From CAVXZE01 sp964615365 (GTDB lineage Bacteria; Myxococcota_A; UBA9160; UBA6930), in contig CAZTOU010000001.1 of NCBI GenBank assembly GCA_964615365.1, forward strand, positions 62,001 through 126,000: a stretch of DNA of 64,000 bases, given 5' to 3'. The notes beneath the pieces were generated by a model, which was given only the letters and a program-made list of their open reading frames with translations, did not search any database and was not told where the DNA came from. Of the stretch, positions 59,254 through 64,000 are shown one piece after another. Made by a program: the position numbers and the translations under genes. Every line of letters begins with the position of its first letter. The stretch's first letter is position 1.

Positions 59254-59356
59254 CGCCCGGAAAAGCTAAGCACGGGCGGGAGGATGGCAAGCCGGGGCGG
59301 AGCGGGCCCGCCGGGTCGGCAAGGGCGCCGACCTGGCGGGCGTTCCCTGGCGGGGG

Positions 59357-60721
59357 CTACTCCCGGCGCTTGAGCGGGACGAAGATCTCGGCGTTTCCGC
59401 GCCGCACCAGCAGCAGCACGCCCTTCTCCGAGCCCCGGATCGCCGCGCCGAACTCACCCACGTCCGAGACGGCGCTCTGGTTGACCTCCAGGATCACGTC
59501 CCCGCGACGCAGGCCGGCGGCCTCCGCCGCGCTGCCCGGCTCCACCGCGGCGACCAGCACGCCGGCGAGACTGTCGAGGTTGAGGTGCTCGGCCACGTCG
59601 GGGCTGATGTTCTGGACCTGCAGGCCGTAGGCCCCCGGAGCCTCCTCCTGTCTGACGCTCGCGACGCGGTCGTCGGAGTCGAGCTCGCCGACCTCGACGG
59701 AGAAGCTCTTCTTCTTGCCCTTGCGCAGCGCCTTCACCTCGACCGTCTCTCCCACCGGAGTCGCGGCCACGATCTGCGGCAGCTGGTCCATCTCGTCGAC
59801 CGCCTTGCCGGCGAACTCGACGATGACGTCTCCGCGTTTGATCCCGGCCCGGTCCGCGGGTGCGCCCGGCTCGACCTTGGAGACCAGTGCGCCCTTGCGG
59901 TCGGCGAGGTCCAGCAGCTCCGCCGTGTCCTCGTCGATGGCCTGGATGTAGACGCCGAGCCAGCCCCGCGAGACCCGCCCCGTGGCTCGCAGCTGGGGCA
60001 GGATCTGCTTGGCGATGTTGATCGGCACGGCGAAGCCGATGGTGTTGGCGCGCGGGTTGATGGCGGTGGCGATGCCGACCACCTCGCCCTTCAGGTTGAG
60101 CAGCGGGCCGCCGGAGTTGCCGGGATTGATGGCGGCATCGGTCTGGATGAAGTCGTCGAAGCGTCGTGATTCGGGGTCGGGGTTGAGGGGCCTGTGCTTC
60201 GCGCTCACGATTCCCGCGGTGACGCTGTGGGCGAGGCCGAAGGGGTTGCCGATGGCGACGACCCAGTCACCGGGACGCATGCTGTCGGAATCTCCAAGGG
60301 AGAGGAAGGGCAGATTCCCCTCCGACTCCACGCGGATCAGCGCGATGTCGGTCTTCGGGTCGCGTCCCACCACCTCGGCCTCGAGGACCTCGCCGTCCAG
60401 GAAGTGGACCTCGATCTTGTCCACCTCGGCGACGACGTGATCGTTGGTGATGATGTAGCCGTCGGCCGAGATCGCGAATCCGGTTCCCAGGCTCGGGACC
60501 GTGCGCTCGCGCCGAAACAGCTCGCCGAAGGGCGGTCCGAAGAACTCCTCGAGGGGATGGCGCGGTCCCCGGCCGCCGCCGGCGCCGACGGTGGTCGAGG
60601 TCTGGATGTTGACGATGGCAGGCGAGGCGCGCTCGGCGAGATCCGCGAAGCTGGCGGGGGCGCCGGCCGGGGGCGCCACCTCGGTCTGGCTCGAGCTCTC
60701 CTGCCAGAAGGGCTCCGCCGG
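59357..60721 (-). CDS. HtrA/DegP-family serine protease, 5' end lost in scaffold gap
   Basis: 454 residues remain, interrupted upstream by the run of Ns. Catalytic triad: His in TNDHVVA, Asp in KTDIALI, Ser in GNSGGPL. Two PDZ domains follow (GWLGVYIQAID... and GVLVAAVEPG... starts). The missing part should be the signal peptide and 30-60 residues, about the size of the 100-N placeholder. It is a Do-type periplasmic protease-chaperone, on the same strand as the next protease gene. Probably misannotated as partial only because of the gap. Confidence 0.93.
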   Translation of the reverse strand, partial: PAEPFWQESSSQTEVAPPAGAPASFADLAERASPAIVNIQTSTTVGAGGGRGPRHPLEEFFGPPFGELFRRERTVPSLGTGFAISADGYIITNDHVVAEVDKIEVHFLDGEVLEAEVVGRDPKTDIALIRVESEGNLPFLSLGDSDSMRPGDWVVAIGNPFGLAHSVTAGIVSAKHRPLNPDPESRRFDDFIQTDAAINPGNSGGPLLNLKGEVVGIATAINPRANTIGFAVPINIAKQILPQLRATGRVSRGWLGVYIQAIDEDTAELLDLADRKGALVSKVEPGAPADRAGIKRGDVIVEFAGKAVDEMDQLPQIVAATPVGETVEVKALRKGKKKSFSVEVGELDSDDRVASVRQEEAPGAYGLQVQNISPDVAEHLNLDSLAGVLVAAVEPGSAAEAAGLRRGDVILEVNQSAVSDVGEFGAAIRGSEKGVLLLVRRGNAEIFVPLKRRE

Positions 60722-60821
60722 NNNNNNNNNNNNNNNNNNNNNNNNNNNNNNNNNNNNNNNNNNNNNNNNNNNNNNNNNNNNNNNNNNNNNNNNNNNNNNN
60801 NNNNNNNNNNNNNNNNNNNNN
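60722..60821. other. Assembly gap, 100 Ns
   Basis: Exactly 100 N characters, a scaffolding placeholder of unknown true length, lying between two HtrA genes on the same strand. The left gene is cut off by it; the right gene ends 15 bp after it. Confidence 0.99.
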
Positions 60822-60836
60822 GCTCTTCGCCGCGAT

Positions 60837-62210
60837 TCAGGAGAGCGGGATGGTAACATGGTACCGGCCCCTTCCACGCTGAACCACGACCAGGGCTCTG
60901 CTGCGACCCCGCAGATCGAGCACCGAACGCCGCAGGGCCTGCTTTCCGTCGAGCGGCTTGCCATTGACGCCGAGGACCATGTCGCCCCTCTCGATCCCGA
61001 TCCGCTGCGCCCCGCTGCCGCTGCGTACGCTCGTCACCCGGAAGGCGCCCCGGGGAGTCATCTCCAGGACGATCCCCATCATCTGCTCCGCGAGCTCCGC
61101 GATCAGCGTCTCCGGGATCTCCACCACCTCGGCCGTCACCTGCCGCTCGACACCGCCGCGGAACAGCCCGAGGCGGAGAGCCTGCCCGACCGTGCTCCTC
61201 TCGAGGATCTCGTAGAACTCGCGGGCGCCGCGCACCGGATGTCCGTCCACCCGGGTGATGACGTCGCGCCGTTCGACGCCGCTCGCCGCCGCCGGGCCGC
61301 CGGGGCGCACGCGGCTCACCAGCGCTCCAGAGAGCCGTTCGGGGAGCTGCATCATCTCCGAGAGATGGGGGTCGAGGTCCTGGAGATCCAGGCCGAGCCA
61401 GACCGGGGCCACCTCGCCCCGGGTGATCAGCTCGTGCACCACCCGCTTCGCCACGTCGATCGGGATCGCGAAGCCGATTCCCGGTGCTCCCCGGTCGATC
61501 GCCGTGTTGATGCCGATCAGCTCCCCGGCGGCGTTCAGCAGGGGTCCCCCCGAGTTTCCCGGATGGATCGAGGCGTCGGTCTGGAGAAAGTCGTGAAAGA
61601 TGCGGTCTTCGGATCGGAAGGAACGGCCGACCGCCGAGACCACGCCCGTGGTGACCGAGTTCGAGAGGCCAAAGGGGTTTCCAATGGCGATGACCGGCTC
61701 CCCGACCATCAGGTCCGCGGACGAGCCGGGAGCCACCCAGGGCACCTCCTCGTCGGTATCGAGCCGCAGGACGGCGAGGTCGTTGTTGGAGTCGGCGCCG
61801 ACCAGGGTCGCCTCGAACTCACGGCCGTCGGCGAGGGTCACGCGAATCGCATCCGCCCGGCCCACCACGTGCTCGTTGGTGAGGACGTGCCCCACCTCGT
61901 CGATGATGACTCCCGAGCCGAGACTCTGGGTGGTCTGGGGTGCCCGGGGCTCGAAGTAGTCCCGGAAGAAGCGGTCGAAGAGGGGATCGCCAGCGAAGGG
62001 CTGGAAGGGGCTCTGCCTTCCCACCACGCGCTGGGTGGTGACGTTCACCACGGAAGGCCCGACCGCCTTCACCACGCGGACGGTCGCGGTACGACGCAGG
62101 AATGGATCACTCGCCCCTGCCGGAGCCGCCGAGACGAGCAGCGCGGGCAGGGCGAGCGCGAGCTGACTGATCACGAATCGACTGACGTTGCGGGAGGGTG
62201 CGAAATTCAC
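60837..62210 (-). CDS. HtrA-like serine protease, second copy
   Basis: 457 aa with an N-terminal signal peptide (ISQLALALPALLVSAAPAGA, cut near residue 33). Triad: His in TNEHVVG, Asp in NNDLAVL, Ser in GNSGGPL. Two PDZ-like regions; the second is weaker. The first cluster of conserved residues VVNVTTQRVVGRQSPF shows the usual HtrA opening. Only distantly alike the neighbouring copy at 59357-60721, so an old duplication. GTG 62210 overlaps the TGA of a short upstream frame (GTGA), suggesting translational coupling. Periplasmic quality control. Confidence 0.93.
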   Translation of the reverse strand: MNFAPSRNVSRFVISQLALALPALLVSAAPAGASDPFLRRTATVRVVKAVGPSVVNVTTQRVVGRQSPFQPFAGDPLFDRFFRDYFEPRAPQTTQSLGSGVIIDEVGHVLTNEHVVGRADAIRVTLADGREFEATLVGADSNNDLAVLRLDTDEEVPWVAPGSSADLMVGEPVIAIGNPFGLSNSVTTGVVSAVGRSFRSEDRIFHDFLQTDASIHPGNSGGPLLNAAGELIGINTAIDRGAPGIGFAIPIDVAKRVVHELITRGEVAPVWLGLDLQDLDPHLSEMMQLPERLSGALVSRVRPGGPAAASGVERRDVITRVDGHPVRGAREFYEILERSTVGQALRLGLFRGGVERQVTAEVVEIPETLIAELAEQMMGIVLEMTPRGAFRVTSVRSGSGAQRIGIERGDMVLGVNGKPLDGKQALRRSVLDLRGRSRALVVVQRGRGRYHVTIPLS

Positions 62211-62431
62211 TTACGTCTCCGATCTCCCGAAAGGAGCGGGGGCGAATCCAGTGATCCAGCGAGGAGACCGCGAACGTAAGCGCCGCAACCTCGCTTGGCC
62301 AGCTTCGCGGCGAGCTCCAGCGCCGCTTCGGCAGATCTCCCGAGCTGGGCGTCAGAGCGCCCGGGCGGGTGCTCCCTGCGGGGAAAACCGGTGCCTGCCG
62401 GCGGTCCGCGCCGCTCGGATGCCAAGGCCAA
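62207..62431 (-). CDS. Possible small protein coupled to HtrA
   Basis: 74 aa. The last 40 residues (AEAALELAAKLAKRGCGAYV) look like a helix, and the stop overlaps the protease GTG in GTGA, as coupled genes do. The first 30 residues are Arg/Pro-rich and unconvincing. No family recognised; may be spurious. Confidence 0.3.
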   Translation of the reverse strand: MALASERRGPPAGTGFPRREHPPGRSDAQLGRSAEAALELAAKLAKRGCGAYVRGLLAGSLDSPPLLSGDRRRK

Positions 62432-62474
62432 GGCTCACTCCATCTGCTCGCGGTGAACGCGGTACTCTTCAGTG

Positions 62475-63356
62475 ATGATCTCGGGTTCTCCTGCCCACTG
62501 CCGCCCCCCTGCCGCGATGTCGATCGATGTCGAGGACTGGTTCCAGGTCGAGAACCTCAGGCCGGCCATCACCCGCAGCTCCTGGGACGACTGCGAGTCG
62601 AGGATCGAGCGCAACACGGACCGGATGCTCGAGATGATCGCCCGGCACGACCTGCGGTGCACCTTCTTCGTTCTGGGCCTGGTGGCGGAAAGGGCACCCC
62701 AGCTAGTCAAGCGCATCGCCGAGGCGGGCCACGAGATCGCCTCTCACGGGTACGGGCACGAGATGCTCCACGAGATCGGCCGCGACGCCTTCCGCCGCGA
62801 CGTCGATCGGGCCCGTAAGCTGCTCGAGGACCTGACCGGCCGCCGCGTCCGCGGATACCGGGCCCCGAGCTTCTCGATCACGGACTGGGCGATCGACCTC
62901 CTGCAGGAGACCGGCCACGAATACGACTCGTCGGCGTATCCCACCATCGCCCACGATCGCTACGGAAGACTGTCGGGCATCGAGGGGGAAGAGCCGGTCG
63001 TCGAGCTGCGGTCGGGCTTTTCCGAGGTGTGCATCTCCTGCCTCAAGCTCGGCCGGAAGGGATTGCCCTGGGGCGGTGGCGGCTACTTCCGGCTGCTCCC
63101 CTATCGCGTGTTCAGAGCCGGAATCCGGCGCATCCTAGAGAGCGATCGGCCGTACGTCTTCTACATCCACCCGTGGGAGATCGACGCCGAGCAGCCGCGT
63201 GTGAAGGGTCTGAAGCGGACCCATCGCTTCCGTCACTACATCAACCTCGACAAGGGCGAGGCCCGCTTCGGGAGCCTGCTCCGCGACTTTGAGTGGACCA
63301 CGATCGAAGCGGTTCTGGACTGGTGGCGGCAGCGCGAGGCTAGGGCGCAAACCTGA
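62475..63356 (+). CDS. XrtA-type polysaccharide deacetylase
   Basis: 293 aa. Starts close to MSIDVEDWFQVEN, the hallmark of the deacetylase of exosortase-associated exopolysaccharide clusters (DUF3473 at the C-terminus). Metal ligands: Asp in the first motif, His pair in ASHGYGHEM; RGYRAPSFSI and YDSSAYPT follow, and the C-terminal FYIHPWEID. Such enzymes remove N-acetyl groups from surface sugars. ATG 62475 or the GTG one codon earlier. Overlaps convergently by 17 bp with the epimerase gene, so an extracellular-polysaccharide locus probably continues beyond the window. Confidence 0.9.
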   Translation: MISGSPAHCRPPAAMSIDVEDWFQVENLRPAITRSSWDDCESRIERNTDRMLEMIARHDLRCTFFVLGLVAERAPQLVKRIAEAGHEIASHGYGHEMLHEIGRDAFRRDVDRARKLLEDLTGRRVRGYRAPSFSITDWAIDLLQETGHEYDSSAYPTIAHDRYGRLSGIEGEEPVVELRSGFSEVCISCLKLGRKGLPWGGGGYFRLLPYRVFRAGIRRILESDRPYVFYIHPWEIDAEQPRVKGLKRTHRFRHYINLDKGEARFGSLLRDFEWTTIEAVLDWWRQREARAQT

Positions 63357-64000
63357 CCACCTCGTCCGGTGGCAGATGCCACTCGGCTGACTGGTGGCGG
63401 CCCTGCTCGACGTACCAGGCGGCCATCCGCCGGATGCCGTCGCGGAGCGATGCCTTCGGCTCGAAGCCGGCCAGGCGGAGCTTCTCGGACTCGAACTTCG
63501 TCTGGACCTTGAAGAACTTCTTCAGTCGTTCGCCAGAGATCGCGAGGTTGCGGCCGGTGAGCCGGATGACCAGGTCGAAGGGAAGCACGGCCGCCAGTCC
63601 CATCCACAACGGGAGGCGCCAGCGGGTCGGCTCGCGACCCAACCCCCGGAAGATCTCATCGGCGATCTGGCGGCTGGTGAAGTCTGGACTCTCGATGCAG
63701 TTGAACACGTCGAAGGGGGGCAGGTCTTCCTTCTTCATCAGGTACAGCGTGGCATCCACGAGGTTCTCGACGTAGGTGAGGCTCTTGATGTTCCTGCCCG
63801 GGCCGATGAAGACGAACCAGCCGGTGTATACCTGCCGCATCAGCGAGTACATGTTGGCGAAGTTGCGGGCTCCGAAGGCCACGGCGGGGCGGATGACGAC
63901 GCACCGCCGACCGTCTCCCTTCTCGGTCCAGTCGCGGAAGATCTCCTCCGCGGCGAGCTTGGATGCACCGTACGGCGATAGGGGCTCGGGGATGGCGTTC
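63340..64000 (-). CDS. NAD-dependent epimerase/dehydratase, partial
   Basis: 220 residues of the C-terminal part; the 5' end runs off the window at 64000. Catalytic YGASK (YxxxK) is near the cut edge, then CVVIRPAVAFGARN and LTYVENLVDATLYL, typical of extended SDR sugar-nucleotide epimerases. It would act on a UDP- or GDP-sugar or similar and pairs well with the adjacent deacetylase in exopolysaccharide synthesis. Stop at 63340. Confidence 0.88.
   Translation of the reverse strand, partial: NAIPEPLSPYGASKLAAEEIFRDWTEKGDGRRCVVIRPAVAFGARNFANMYSLMRQVYTGWFVFIGPGRNIKSLTYVENLVDATLYLMKKEDLPPFDVFNCIESPDFTSRQIADEIFRGLGREPTRWRLPLWMGLAAVLPFDLVIRLTGRNLAISGERLKKFFKVQTKFESEKLRLAGFEPKASLRDGIRRMAAWYVEQGRHQSAEWHLPPDEVVRFAP

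Noticed and set aside
56623..59373. A 916-codon plus-strand frame opposite clpB.
   Set aside because: clpB is complete with Walker motifs on the minus strand; this frame is its mirror.

Overview
The window reads as GC-rich bacterial chromosome, most likely from an uncultured deltaproteobacterium-like lineage (Desulfobacterota/Myxococcota/Binatota grade) and probably metagenomic, since it holds a 100-N scaffold gap at 60722-60821. The lineage is inferred from high GC, many TetR regulators, a benzoyl-CoA-reductase-like pair, a bacterial Elp3, an XrtA-type polysaccharide deacetylase and a Cys-Gly/hydrophobic/Arg C-terminal signal. No rRNA, CRISPR array or phage was seen. One tRNA (Thr, CGT) is present.

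Layout. 0-3.8 kb: a frameshifted membrane protein, then a PaaK-type adenylate-forming enzyme coupled to a radical SAM/SPASM protein. 3.8-13.1 kb: a catabolic-looking block. A four-gene minus operon (Tat-exported type II molybdenum oxidoreductase, CoA ligase, two DUF2148 Fe-S proteins) is divergent from TetR plus two 2-hydroxyacyl-CoA dehydratase/benzoyl-CoA-reductase-like subunits; activation and reductive chemistry on an aromatic or hydrocarbon substrate under low oxygen is the natural inference. 13.1-20.4 kb: TetR genes with clear palindromic operators, TVP38-like, DUF362, flavodoxin, NhaC and SRPBCC genes. 20.5-21.7 kb: a cytochrome P450 and a Ca-binding surface protein, both lacking their 5' halves and meeting head to head. 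21.7-35.9 kb: an acidic/basic gene pair, a nitroreductase, an Fe-S protein with an in-frame TGA at a conserved cysteine, an AlkZ-like glycosylase, an SDR/TetR/DDN-like operon, a phosphoesterase, an HTH-citrate synthase divergent from a CoA-transferase, and FAD enzymes. 36-40.4 kb: a lower-GC YkgJ gene, a HEAT/LRV repeat protein, a decayed transposase and gene fragments. 40.4-52.3 kb: largely housekeeping: ferritin-like, tRNA-Thr, class IV aminotransferase, trpS, a Ser/Thr kinase, DAHP synthase with an aromatic leader-peptide attenuator, and a tRNA-modification group (TrmH-like, Trm9-like, Elp3). 52.4-64 kb: a TetR-led pair of FAD oxidoreductases, clpB, two HtrA proteases around the gap, an XrtA-type deacetylase and a partial epimerase.

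Three observations stand out: (i) a candidate selenocysteine codon at 24608-24610, supported by a cysteine-containing paralogue at 51402-52337 in the same window; (ii) a leader peptide with eight aromatic residues in ten positions followed by a terminator hairpin, ahead of DAHP synthase; (iii) an elp3 gene and a Trm9-like methyltransferase gene whose start codons overlap in a single CATG, suggesting a bacterial counterpart of the eukaryotic wobble-uridine pathway. All functions are read from sequence motifs; nothing was searched against a database.
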